This document shows, one piece after another, positions 53,276-64,000 of a stretch of 64,000 nt of DNA (position 1 is its first letter; each line of letters begins with the position of its first letter). The stretch is from Otatea glauca (lineage: Eukaryota > Streptophyta > Magnoliopsida > Poales > Poaceae). Location of the stretch: positions 21,910,723 to 21,974,722 of the forward strand of contig CM070728.1 of the NCBI GenBank assembly GCA_036346275.1, given 5' to 3'. The translations under genes and the position numbers were made by a program. The notes under the pieces were generated by a model that saw only the letters and a list, made by a program, of their open reading frames with translations, ran no database searches and had not been told where the DNA came from.

Positions 53276-55753
53276 CTAGATCGGCTTTGTCGAACTAAAA
53301 TTATCGGTCGGATCCGATTTTTTCTTCCTCCATTCCTTTTTACCTGTTTTTATCGGCCGAAGCTCATTGAAAGCTTGGTCTCTCTGCTTCTCAGCCTCTG
53401 CTTCCCTGGTTTCCTGTGTCTTGAGCCTCTGTAATCGCCTACGCTGTGACCGACTGAGGCCAGGCGGACACCATCTCGGCTTAGGTTCAATTGGCTCTCG
53501 TATCTTGCCAGCCAAGTCTTTTGCATTCGCGTGGCTGCTCTCTGCCCGATCGTCGACTTGGTTTGGCATAGAAATTCTTTCCTTGACCGGCCTTCGATTT
53601 GATTGACTAGACCTATCAAGCAATGGCCTAATTAGCCGATCCTTTACCGATCTTTTCGGCCAATCATGTCGGGGGTAATGCTCCATCGGACAAGTGTACA
53701 GCGATGGCAATGCTACTCCCCTCTCCCAACAAAACTGCCAAAAAGGGCATCTCTCGTGAGCTCTCTCGATGTTGTCAGTCCGATATAAATTATCCGACCG
53801 ACACTGAGGATATCGCGGTATGCTATTCATCCTTTCGTACTTCTCCAGCAACTGAGAAAATGTCGGCTTGGGCTTAACCGGTGGCCTTCGGGGCGGAGAT
53901 TTCTGTGCTGTATACCACTTGCCAGCCTGTGGTTCTCCTTTGATCTTGACAGTCCTGGAGTTTTTGCCCTCGCGATCGGCTTCTATCTGCAACGAGCCAA
54001 TCGTGATTTTCATCGTCTACTTGTTTCTGGAAGCTGGCTGTGTAATAACATGTTGGGCCAATCCTTCATTATTCATCGGCTCTTTTTCTTTACCCGTATA
54101 TCCCACCATGTTTATGGGAAAAGGATCAGCGTCCAGCTGCATCGTCGGCTCTTCTGAAAATTTTAATTGGTCATCCTCTATAGCCGATTGTATCTTGTCT
54201 TTGTAATTCTTGAATTCAGCTTTGAAGCAGTTATCATCGGAGAAACGGCTTTCTTGAGCTGATACTCGTTGTAGGAGATGACTTAAATTGTTGAAATCCT
54301 GCCCCCCGAGTTTTTCTCTTAAAGGAGGAATTAACCCCTGGAAAGCTAAATCGGCTAGTTGATTATTAGGCAATGTGACATTAAAGCACCGATTTCTGAC
54401 CTCCCTAAATCTCTTAACATAATCATTTACCGATTCCCGGACTTGCATTGGATGTAACTTAGATCCAAATCTCGAGCTCCAAACTGCCCGAAAAGAAGTA
54501 TTCGTGAAATCGGCTTTCCAAATCGTTCCATAAGTGGACCGAATGTGGGGGTAAGCTGGTAAACCAAGTAAAGGCCGTTCCAGATAATGACAACGGGAAC
54601 AATCTGATCTTTAACCCATCGGATTGGGCTGCCTCACCGCATTGAGCAATAAAGCGTCCGACATGCTAAAGTGTTGTCACCGAATCATCCCCAGAAAACT
54701 TTGCAAAATCAGGGACTTTAAAGTTATTTGGGTACGGCATGCGATCTATATAATCAGGATACGGCTTTTTATAGCCGATGGTTTTTCCCTTTGGCTGTAT
54801 GTCAAACTGATCTCTCAACACAGCAGAAATTTGGTTAGCCCAATTTACACCATCAGGTATATGGGCGACGGGCCTTTGGTAGCTTCGGTCGTAACCGGCA
54901 TCCTGCCCCCCGAGTGCAAACTCGGGTTGCCGACTAGACCAAGCCGATGGATATGGAGCGTTCTGCCTAATCCCATTATTTCTTCCAATCGGCTGATCTG
55001 GTAATGGCACGAAAGGTTCTGAATAGCTTACCACCCTATGAAGGGCCGGATTGAAAGAAGCAGACTCACGATACTGAGGGTGCCTATCAGACTCAATCGG
55101 CTGCAGAACCGATTGTGGGAAAGCATAAAATGGAGCAGACGACTGTAAACTAGCCGATGCTTCTAACTTTGCCGCATCGTTGTATGCACGATATCGTTAC
55201 ATTCGCCGCCGGGGTCTCGCGGTAGTATGATGAAGAGGTTGCTTGGCATCATAGTTGGTGGTGGAGCAATAGCCGATGGTTTAGGATTAGCTGTGACGAT
55301 CTGCGTATTTTGTGGTATCGAAAAAACAGGATAACTAGGCAGGCTTTGCATTGGGTCAAGCAGGCTTCCAGACGATACCAACTCTTGAGCAATCGATTTC
55401 ACGCTATTGGCTATCATCGGCTTAAGGGTTGTAACGAGGGCCGATGACTGGTTAATTAGAGCGTGACGAACAGATTGATTTATCATATCTGATAACTCGG
55501 CTTGAGCAGGCAGATATCGACTTACCGGTCCATCAGTGGTGCCTTCGTCGCTGAGGGTTCTAACCGTCGGCAATGCACTTTTCTCGAGTGATGCGCGTCG
55601 GGTTTGAAACGGAAATACCATCATCTCCTCGAGAGCAGTTTTCCGATCTTCAATCTCTTTGCGCTGCTCTGGGGTTAAATCATCCATTGTAGGGACAATT
55701 GTGGCTTCAGGGTTGACGTCAGACGGCGGTATCGACTTGCCAGACGACGACAT
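53276..55753 (-). pseudogene. Element F gag (frameshifted, only coding unit)
   Basis: ATG at 55,753 (MSSSGKSIPPSD), 29 nt from the LTR edge. The first open stretch runs to 55,163 (PTMDDLTPEQRKEIEDRKTA, AELSDMINQSVRHALINQ, ANSVKSIAQELVSSGSLLD). Next is 55,034-54,666 (QISAVLRDQFDIQPKGK, PYPNNFKVPDFAKFSGDD). Next is 54,448-54,017 (MQVRESVNDYVKRFREVRN, LADLAFQGLIPPLREKLGG). The last open stretch is 54,013-53,276 (FSQLLEKYERMNSIPRY, RCPFWQFCWERGVALPSLY, WCPPGLSRSQRRRLQRLK), ending with a basic tail. About three frame changes occur. It is better preserved than gag of E and would supply capsid but no enzymes. Confidence 0.85.
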
Positions 55754-55756
55754 TGT

Positions 55757-55776
55757 GGTCCCACCGGGCGTGCCAA
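55757..55776 (-). other. Element F primer-binding site
   Basis: Minus strand TTGGCACGCCCGGTGGGACC, six bases inside the LTR edge. Element E has the same motif with one change (CCGATGGGAC). The tRNA is not assigned. Confidence 0.6.
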
Positions 55777-55781
55777 GAGTG

Positions 55782-56642
55782 TGTTGACGTCAAAAACTTG
55801 AAGTAGGGTTTCTGACAGCAGCACATCAGACGAACACCTGGTTCAAGAGTGTGCCAGTCAATTTGACCTATAATCAACAAGGTAAAAGATATAAAGTTCA
55901 CTCGAAGCCGATCGTTGGGATCAATCGGCTTAGACTCAATCAGCTTGAAGCCAATCAAGACCAAAGTATCAGAATAGATCTAATTAGCCGATTAAGACTA
56001 ATCAGAGGATAAAATTCTCTCAAAGCCGATTGTAACGATCAATCAGCTTAAACTCAATCAGCTTGAAGCCGATCAAGATCAAGGTATCAGAATAGATCTA
56101 ATTAGCCGATTAAGGCTAATCAGAGGATAAAATTCACTCAAAGCCGATCGTAATGATCAATCAGCTTGAAGCCGATCAAGATCAAGGTAACGGGATAAAT
56201 CTAATTAGCCGATTAAGGCTAATCGGAGGATAAAGGCAGATCGATTCTGAAGAAGGCGATATGCAACAAAATCAGAATAAATCAAAACTGGGGCGTAATT
56301 TGAAGAAGATCAGCAATCGGCGATGCGCAACTTTATTGATCAAGATCGAATTACAAAGACTAAATTACAATAACTACTCCTAGTCGACGGAAAAGTAGAC
56401 GCGAATTGGTTGGTTGGCTCTGGACAGCTTTTCTTATCACCTCTAGACCTCTTTTATACCCGTTGGCCGATAGAGTCCTAGTACAACACGTTAGGAGTAG
56501 AATCCGTATCGGCCTCTATTTGGATGGTGCTTTCCTTAACAACCTGTTTCGTTTCCAAATATCTTCAATCTGTATCCTGGTCGTATCTTGTTGCTCTTAG
56601 ACTGCCGATTCTGATTCTATCTGCCAAATTTTGGTGCAAACA
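55782..56642 (-). repeat. Element F 5' LTR (861 bp)
   Basis: TGTTGACGTC...GGTGCAAACA. A minus-strand TATA GGGTATAAAAGAGG is near 56,450-56,463. Three tandem sub-repeats (AATCAGAGGAT marks at 56,000, 56,118 and 56,221; periods 118 and 103 bp) expand it relative to the LTR of E. The PBS-like minus-strand TTGGCACGCCCGGTGGGACC lies at 55,757-55,776. Confidence 0.92.
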
Positions 56643-57572
56643 CACACACATAATAGTTAAGGGACTCAAATCAGGCTAAAAGATTTGTTGCATAAGCTCA
56701 AATAATTGGGTGGCTTATATTTCATTTTGCTTTTTTTTATGATAGTAAGCACTTAGGAGAAACCCACTCAACATTTTCCTGCATATGGCAGCCATGCTTT
56801 CTCAAAATTAACTTACCAGGTAAAAATCGTGGTGTAGTCAAACTGTGGTTGGCAGTAGTACTTCTCCGAAAAGTTTCACTTGCAATCTTCTGTACCATTT
56901 TTTTTAAAAAAAAATCACTATATGAAAGAAACGATGAAAATGTTTAGAGTAATTAATAAGCAAGGCAGAAAATCTTTGTAACTTTGGACACGTTAGTAAT
57001 TCACAGCTATGCCTAGATCAGCCATTCTCTTCCAGATCTTCAAGAGATTAGCTAGGTTCATGTGGAAGTGAGCCAGTGACAGAAAAAAGATTGACTCTCT
57101 GGAAGCTGATTCTACAATTTATTTTATCAAATTCATTTCAAAATGTGATAGAAATCGTAATCATATAAATTGACAGCGATCCTTGAAAAATGAAAAGACA
57201 ACAGTAAGGTCGCAATAATATTAGCTAGTCACAGCCTTATCAAGGGGGGAAAATCCTGTAAGACCTAAGTATATCTCCTCGTCTACGAAGGTAATTATAT
57301 AATAACATGGAGAAAAGAAAAGAGATTTAGTTCGACCACCCTCTATTAATTGCATGTTCCACCTAATAATAAATTTCCTTTTCTAAGTCATGCAAACCTT
57401 ATGGATTTGCTGAAGCCAGAAGAATAGGCTCAAGGCGAACAAACGTTTTTCAATGTCTCAAACAAAAGGATTGATTTTTGTCCTACCCCGAAAGTCCTAC
57501 TAAACGAGGTAGATCTGTTTGGCAGCAAGCATGCATGCAGCCATTGCACATACACCAATCATCTAATCAAAA
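56643..57572. other. Unassigned AT-rich stretch right of element F
   Basis: Begins with a short CA repeat and then AT-rich sequence without recognisable protein, LTR or RNA gene. It is probably older intergenic sequence into which F and J inserted. Confidence 0.4.
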
Positions 57573-57577
57573 CTTAA
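57573..57577. repeat. Left target-site duplication of J (CTTAA)
   Basis: CTTAA before TGAAGGACCG. The right copy is 59,089-59,093. Confidence 0.92.
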
Positions 57578-59088
57578 TGAAGGACCGAAAAAGACGATTA
57601 GAGGGGGTGAATAGGAGCTAAGTAAAATTTTTCTCTCAAAATTCAAACCACTTAAATAATGACGAACAACAAAGACGGCATTGGGTGGGTGGACAGCAAC
57701 CGATGAACAGTAAACTGCACCTGGTCGGATAAATAGTACTGATGACCGGTTAAAAAAACAGCGTGGGTCGGGTGAACAGTACTACGCCTGGCCGGATGAA
57801 ACATTACTGATGACCAGTGAAAAACAACGTTGGTAGGTGCGAACAATACCCGATGAATAGTAAAAAACAACAAATTGGTTGAATGAGCAACGTTGGGTGA
57901 ATAGTGCTTAGGATGAATAGTTTTTTGGTGAATAGTGAAATCGCCTGATCTCAAAACCATGACTCGGTGTAACTTTTGATCGGCTGATCTAAAACCCGTG
58001 AAACTTTGCATGCACCTTTCTAAGGAAGTTAGGAACCCATTTCAATCTTCAATCACAGAGATTGATGTCAAAGTCCTACCTTTTTCCAATCTAAGGAAGG
58101 TTGCACCAAAACAGGGCAAAAACCAGAAACTTCACCTTGAGCTTGCTCGTGGGGATTTGATTATAAGGATGACCCTAGATAGTCTCCCACATGTCACAGT
58201 AAGCAAGAACCACAAAAACTAGCCCTCAAACTAACATGAACACGATCTACCAAAGATTTTTCTCTTCTCCAATAAAATGACCGGTTTCTTGCAGTAGAAG
58301 AGGGAGCTGCAGCTAGCCTAGATGATTGGGCTATGACCTATAGAAGGCTCATTCAACAATCATTCATCCTTGGTAACAAGAACAGGAGAGAAAGAAATCA
58401 CTAAAAGATCAAAACTCAAGAGGGAAGGGCAACCAAATGAGCATGAACTTGAGCACGAAAATGATTTTTATTTCTTCATGAGAGGAATGGTTACAAAACC
58501 TCACAACCAGGTGGGTAAAGCTCAAGAGAGCATAAGGGAACTAAAAATCCTTCTCACAAACCCTAAAACCATTTTCACAACTCTTAGAGAGGGGCATCTC
58601 TCTACCCCTCTATTTATAACCTAATCTTAGTAATCTCCACCCTTGAATGACTTCCTTCTTCCATAAGGAACCTTATCAAGGGCTGGGATTAAGTCACTCA
58701 CACATACATGGGCTAATCCGAAACTCAACAACATAACGGGTTTTGACACAACAACACTAACTTAACTGCTACTACACCGGTGAACTTGTGATCTAACGAT
58801 CCTCCTTCGCTTGAGTAGGGCCTCAGTCATCTTCGGCGCCACCTTGACCTCAGCTCTCATAGCCTAATCCCGGTCTCCTCCGCCTCATCATGACCTAGCT
58901 TCGAAGTCGTGCAACCGGCCCCGACTACTCAAAAGGCCAAAACCACTTAAGACCCGACCACTCATTCACAGCCCCGACCACTCAAGAGGCTAAAAACAAC
59001 TCATTTCAAACTCAAACTTGAGCACTACAAGCTCAAACATAGTCAATTACTCATCACAAACATATATAGACATCCACATGGCCTTTCA
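57578..59088 (-). mobile_element. Solo LTR J (SIRE/Maximus-type copia, 1,511 bp)
   Basis: Plus-strand ends TGAAGGACCG and GGCCTTTCA, flanked on both sides by CTTAA. It is homologous to the reverse complement of LTR D: AGAGGGGGTGAATAG near its start, ACTCATCACAAACAT near its end. A minus-strand TATA GTTATAAATAGAGGGG lies at about 58,606-58,620. No internal region is present, so it is a solo LTR. Confidence 0.9.
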
Positions 59089-59093
59089 CTTAA
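59089..59093. repeat. Right target-site duplication of J (CTTAA)
   Basis: CTTAA directly after ...CCTTTCA at 59,088. Confidence 0.92.
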
Positions 59094-59237
59094 TACTTGG
59101 GACTGATCTCAGACGATAAAATCGTAATTTCTTCCTCTAGATGCCCATGAAATTTTCAATCAGGTGGTCAGCCTTGAGCTACCACAATTCGGCCATGTCC
59201 ACTCTCAAACAAAAACAAAATCGGTCAAGATAGTGTC
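59094..59237. other. Short unassigned sequence between J and K
   Basis: 144 bp without features. Its last five bases, GTGTC, would be one side of the duplication around K. Confidence 0.4.
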
Positions 59238-62200
59238 TGTAGTGACCCCCATTTTTACATACATGTAAAAATGAAAATCTAATGTGCATTCCGTACTAGT
59301 CCCATAATCAGTAGCTAGTACGCACATACACACCAATTGGAGTCACAACCATACAACAAATATTATTAAGCGGAAGCTATTACATAAAGAAAACTTTACA
59401 ACTCAGAGATATAGCAGCAAAAGAAGCAAAGTCTTGTAGTGTGCCCATCCAAACCCGCAGGCAACTGACAAGGCATAATCCCTAGAAAGATCACGATGAA
59501 GAAAATCCCGCAACCTGCGACGAAAGAAACCTTCGAAGCTTCGCTAACTTATCCACCTAAAAACAACATATAAGCAAGGGTGAGTACTTTCGTACTCCGC
59601 AAGACTTTAGCAAAACCTATAATATATGCAGGCCATTTCAAAGGAGGCTAATGCAGTTAATTTGCATAAAGCAGAATTGACATTGAGAAATCAAGTTATT
59701 TGTAAACGGAATTTGTAAGAGCAAGTTGAATGATATGAAATAAGTAAAGCATGAGTAATACTCACAAACCTTCGTGAATATTCGAATAATGTCGATCCTT
59801 TGACATAAAGCAATAGCTGCTAAAACAAGCTCAAACCAAAACCCATTTTAGAAAATACAAAACCATTTAACTAGTGCAAGTTCACCAAGTTTTCCATGAC
59901 CGAGGGGACGGCTAATCGATTAGATTTACACTCTGCAGAGGTGTACAACTTTACCCACAAGTCATGACCTTTTCATTTTGCTACATGTTTTACGCACCTT
60001 TGGCGTGTGGCCAGAATGTTCATGACGAAAACCTTTACATTATCTAAGTTAACTTTGCACCAGCCCGGGACGTTGAGCCCTCGCCATAGAAACAGAAACA
60101 CACACCCAAGACGTAGTTCCTTTCGCGCAACACCCCACACCACGTTTCTGTTCATGGCAAGGCGTACACTGTTGCATTGGTATGTAGAAACCCCTACAAG
60201 CAGACCTGGAAAGGAATGCCTGTGCAATCTCCCGCCTTCCATAAATGCAAAGTTAAACTAGATAACTTAATTGGTTTAAGGATGTCCCATACCAACACTT
60301 GTGGTTGTACGGATTATCTTGGATCATACAACACAAAGTTCGGTCCTTAAACCGACACGGGCGATACTCCACCCTACACTACGTGCAAATCCCTCTGCAC
60401 CTTCGGCTATTGCCAATAATCTCCCGCATCAAAAACCATAGTTTTATTTTGGATTTTTAATCAAAATACCCATAACCAACAGCTTCATTTCCAACATTTT
60501 CCATTTCTCAAGAAATAAGTTTTGATCTGATCATCATTCTCATTAGTTCTAAAAGCATGGCTAAGCATGGATAAAAAGTAATCGCATATACCCATGATAA
60601 CATTAAATAATGTCTATGCTTAATCTATGGTTATCAAGGTTCACATATTCATACTTATCAAGGAAGTTTCATGAGACAACAGGTATAACTACCAGCACCT
60701 CAAAATAGCGAATTTACAGAAAATAAGGCATGCATGAAACATTTTAATAAACACAATGCAATTAAATGCTGGGATCAAGATGGTCAACAGGGGTGCTTGC
60801 CTTGCTTATTTATTGCTTACGACGAAGACGCGGTCGCAGATGACGGAGGTAGAGACGTCGGATTCTACACGTCGACCAATCGGAAAATATAGCAAATAAT
60901 AAACTTCAATAAGGGCAAAAAGAAAACAGATAGAAAATCAAATAAAGATTCACTGCAGAAAACAGGAACGCTTTAGGGTTTGAATTATTTAGGTAATTAT
61001 ATTATTCTTAAACTTCATGGCTTTATGACAAGCAAAACATGGTTTCTTAGATAGATTATCTATTCTTGAATTACGAATTATAGAGGCTAAAATTATGAAT
61101 TCTTGTATTTATAACTTTGAATTATAGATGCTAAAATTATTTGGATTAAAAGAATTAAAACACTAATTAAAGGGTTATGCGAATAGTACTTAATCTGAAG
61201 TGATTTGCATAAGAAACGGTTTTGACTATGTTATATCTGATAAGTTAAGCTACTGATTATATATTCAAGGTTTTAAGAAGGTTCTGGTGATACAAATATA
61301 TTAACTACAAACTTCTTTGTTATTACAAGGTTCACTTATTCATATTATGAAGCTCATTAATCATAATATTTAGGGTTATTTAACTAACATGATTTATGTG
61401 GAAAGCATGATGAAATAAGGTTATTTCTTCAGAAAAGGATAGTATATACTTTGAAGAACATTATTAAGCTGATTTCATATATTTTAGTGTTTAGACGAGA
61501 CGTCAAATTCATTGTTGAAAAAGCTTATATGATATTAAAGGTTACGACGGCCATAATTTTTAAGGGTATTGAACTAACAGGATTTAGTTGAAAAGCGAGT
61601 TGTAAATAAAATATTTTTCTAGGATATGATAGTCCATATCCTATATATCATTTCTAAACTGATCTTCATAATATTTGCATTTAGACGAGGTATTCTACGG
61701 GTTGATGAAAAAGCTTGAGTGTTTCTATTACTACACGACAAAGGTTCAGTTTTTGATATAAGATTGCAACTACACCCTATAAGATAATCTACCCATTTTT
61801 CAGGCATTTATAGGGTATGACCCTAAGAGTGTTTTAAAGTTGAATTTGCAATGATTGGTTTTTATCCGAGATGTTTCTCAGAGAAGTGATCATTAGGGTT
61901 TAATATAGACTTAGTTCAAATTTACACAAACATAGGATATTTTTGCATAGACAACAAGGACATTATTTTTCAAGGTTATAGGATTTGGTTTTGTCAAATT
62001 TTATGTTCATTTGTGAAAGTTATAACTATTCAAATTGTACCAGTATTAATACTTCGACTACTAAACATTTACTGTTTTCTATGGTAAACTCTAAATATTA
62101 TTATACATCTGGAATCTTCTGATGCTAGGAGTATAACAAAACTGGTTTGGTAATTATTTGAATTCATTTTATCCATATTTTAACTATTTGACTTTTTATG

Positions 62201-62763
62201 CATATATATACATTTTACATTTAGGATGTTTCATATTTTTTTCAAAATAGTTCAAATCAAGTTCACTTCTTAATGATTTTGGCACAATCAGGTATTCTAC
62301 TGCCATACTAATATTTAGAAATCAAATTTTACTTATTTCATATTTCTTTTATTCAAGTTGTGCTTATTTGAATTTCCAATGCATTGAATGAAATCTTTAC
62401 TAGAAAGTAATTCAAACATAAATGAAATTTAAATATTTTTATATATATTTGAACTTCTGGAAGCATAAGGATCCCATTAAAATTTGTTTCATTAAATTCT
62501 CATTTCATTTGCAGAATATTTGTGTAGAGCATATCTTTAGGCATTTTATTCAAATTTGAATTTCAAATACACCCAGTGAACATTTTCAAAATATTATTGC
62601 ATATTATGAAAGTAACTGACTTTAGATGAATATAGGAATTTATTTTACAAATTTTGGAATTATAATGCAATAGTTATAAGCAATCGAATTATCTCGGGTA
62701 ATGAAATTCTAAAGAAAACTGAAAATACGTTTTCTGAGTTGAGAGGCGTATTCTACCGGTTTA
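59238..62763 (-). repeat. LTR K: reverse-oriented relative of G, cut by element I
   Basis: Starts TGTAGTGACC on the plus strand. It follows the reverse complement of G from its 3' end to the GC-rich zone: CTCAGAGATATAGCAGC, GTACACTGTTGC and many AT-rich blocks, ending at CTACCGGTTTA. It corresponds to G 49,386-52,934. The U3 and TATA part would continue beyond element I, outside the window. Whether it is solo or the 3' LTR of a longer element cannot be decided. Confidence 0.8.
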
Positions 62764-63620
62764 TGTCGGCGTTTCGAGCACCGGCAAGTGAATTTGTAAG
62801 TCAAAGGGGCCACGCGTTCCCTGTCCCTGAATGGTTAGACTCGAGAGCCCAAGGTGTATACTGGTTCGGGCCGAATGTCCCTACTCCAGTTCGTTCGGTG
62901 GTGTTGTATTGCCTTAGGTGCAGATGGCTGCACAACGTTTTACAAATGAGAGTAGAGGGTTTGAGCACAAGAGTTCGCAAAGGCCTAGCGAGAAGAGGAG
63001 ATCTCTCAGGCGCCCCCCTCCCAGAGGCCCTTGCCTTCCTTTATATAACTGGAGGGGGCAGGTTACATGGGAAGTTGGGAGAGGGAAATTGCTTCGGTGA
63101 TGGGTCGTCGCCCGGTTTGCCCACGCTGGTCGGTAGTCCTGGTAGGCGTGGCGCTTGGTCGCTGCGTCGGAAATGGCGCACCGCTTACGTGAACTCGACG
63201 ATGGTTGACGTTGCGGTCGCGTAACGCTGGTACCTCGGGAGGGAGCGTGCCTTCGTATTGTACGTGACTGGTTGATGGGACTGGAAGCTTGACTTCAGCA
63301 GCCATTTATGCCATTTTGGGAAAGAGCCACCTGCTCTCGTACAATCACTTCGATTGTCCCTGTCCGCAGGGCACGTGGCCGTAGACTGGCGGAGGCTTTG
63401 ACACGTGGCCCTTGGCAGAGGTTGCCTTAATTTGGTCGAAGTCGGAGGATCCCGACCCGCCGCGGGGGTCGGGAGCCTTACTTGGTCGGGGACGCTAGTC
63501 CTGATCGGTCGGGGAGGGGCATCATTTGTGGTCTCACGGGCCCTTTGGTCGGTAATGGGCTTGAGGTAGCCTGCTTGTTTTCCTAGGCCGTTGGGGTACC
63601 CCTGGTATGAGTATTCGTCA
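62764..63620 (-). repeat. Element I 3' LTR (857 bp)
   Basis: Inverted counterpart of the LTRs of H: GAGCACCGGCAAGT, ACTGGTTCGGGCCGAA and CTACTCCAGTTCG in the same order. It also shares these blocks with LTR B. Confidence 0.9.
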
Positions 63621-63948
63621 GTAGCCCCCGAACCCCCGAGCGAGTTCGTTAGATACGGTTGGGCGTTGATCTTGGTTTGTGAAAGGTAACCGGGCCCGAC
63701 TGGTCGGTCCGACCGACTGGGTCAGCGGGTTTCCACCAGGTGTGCCCCAACGCATCCGACGGCTGCCCCGGAGCCTGGCCGGTGGCATTTGAACCGCCGA
63801 AAGCTTTTAATTGCTTCGCTGCACGCGCCGCGTATGGCTTGGCGCGCCTTGACCGTACGCCTTCTTGGCTGCCTCGGGTTCTGGTGAAGGGCGCTTCGTT
63901 TTCCTGTGCTCGCATTTATTTTGGAGACGTTTGATCTCCCTCCGTGCA

Positions 63949-63960
63949 GGTATATAAACG
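63949..63960 (+). promoter_or_regulatory. TATA-like box, possible antisense-gene promoter in element I
   Basis: GGTATATAAACG on the plus strand, that is, antisense to element I and 330 bp from its LTR. It points toward where the antisense gene would start beyond the window. The position parallels the TATA of H, but the surrounding sequence is not obviously the same. Confidence 0.4.
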
Positions 63961-64000
63961 ATCGCTACTGAACAATTGTCCCTCAGACCAAAATCCTCGA

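Larger units (their letters stand above)
33642..56642 (-). mobile_element. Element F: gag-only Tat-type element, interrupted by G and H
   Basis: Minus-strand element related to E. Its 5' LTR is 55,782-56,642. Its internal part is only about 2.8 kb (53,001-55,781) and contains PBS, gag and PPT. Its 3' LTR is split into 33,642-34,453 and 52,940-53,000 by the insertion of G, which itself contains H. There is no trace of protease, RT, RNase H or integrase between gag and PPT. A perfect 5-bp TSD is not visible: the flanks are CATAT on the left and a CA-repeat run on the right. F therefore depends on enzymes from an element such as E. Confidence 0.85.
62764..64000 (-). mobile_element. Element I: Tat-type gypsy element of the H family, 3' end, runs off window
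   Basis: 3' LTR 62,764-63,620 (plus-strand TGTCGGCGTTTCG...GTATTCGTCA), with a minus-strand TATA AGTTATATAAAGG at about 63,039-63,052. The PPT on the minus strand is CTCGGGGGTTCGGGGGCTAC, directly before TGACGAATAC. The internal 3' region (63,621-64,000) matches H 46,386-46,647 inverted. No tandem array is present at this place. The left flank GTTTA (62,759-62,763) is the presumed TSD. It inserted into K. Confidence 0.88.

Noticed and set aside
33637..56650. Target-site duplication for element F
   Set aside because: The left flank is CATAT and the right flank is a CA repeat ending ACATA. No exact 5-bp match, so not claimed. Slippage in the CA run could have obscured it.
1..64000. tRNA, rRNA or other structural RNA genes
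   Set aside because: No cloverleaf-like or rRNA-like segments were recognised. The only tRNA-related sequence is the PBS of the retroelements.

Overview
The window is a piece of a grass (Poaceae, probably rice-like) nuclear genome made almost entirely of nested LTR retrotransposons. I base this on the protein families present: Tat-type and Tekay/Del-type Ty3/gypsy polyproteins, SIRE/Maximus-type Ty1/copia LTRs, and the grass 'putative gypsy type transposon' domain. The boundaries are read from TG...CA termini, PBS and PPT motifs and 5-bp target-site duplications (TSDs). I find no intact cellular gene. The placement in rice-like grasses comes from remembered family resemblance, not a search.

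Left stack, oldest to youngest. Element E (Tat-type gypsy, minus strand, 24,036 to about 29,830, continuing left of the window) was hit in its RNase H region by element D (copia, plus strand, 3' part at 20,994-24,035). D was hit by element B (Tat-type gypsy, minus strand, 1-20,993, its far LTR lying outside the window). B was hit by element A (Tekay/Del chromovirus, minus strand, 1,757-13,622), which is flanked by perfect GAATG duplications. A has a pre-gag ORF, gag, pol and a chromodomain. B has gag, protease, reverse transcriptase, a second RNase H and integrase, plus an opposite-strand coiled-coil gene with a clear intron.

Middle. About 3.8 kb (29,832-33,641) is not recognisable as LTR retrotransposon. 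It holds one well-bounded MITE, a 41-bp tandem duplication and weak ORFs.

Right stack. Element F (33,642-56,642, minus strand) is a short relative of E that carries gag but no pol. Its left LTR was hit by G, a solo 5.3-kb Tekay-like LTR with CTGGT duplications. G was hit two bases from its start by H (34,456-47,587, plus strand), a Tat-type element with GGTTG duplications. H has lost most of gag, protease and RT. It keeps RNase H and integrase remnants, an opposite-strand 'Transposase_28'-type gene with its own TATA box, and a 3.5-kb tandem array with 28-bp quantum spacing and a higher-order period of about 1,050 bp.

Right edge. A short unassigned stretch is followed by solo copia LTR J (57,578-59,088, CTTAA duplications), then K (a reverse-oriented relative of LTR G), interrupted by I, a Tat-type element of the H family on the minus strand that runs off the window.

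Almost every reading frame is broken by small indels. Where two LTR copies of one insertion can be compared (A, H), the differences concentrate in C-runs and CAG/CTG contexts. Part of the 'decay' may therefore be consensus error rather than age. Functionally the window is a record of sequential transposition. The points most worth following are the array in H, the independently promoted opposite-strand gene of the Tat elements, and the gag-only F element that would need a helper such as E.
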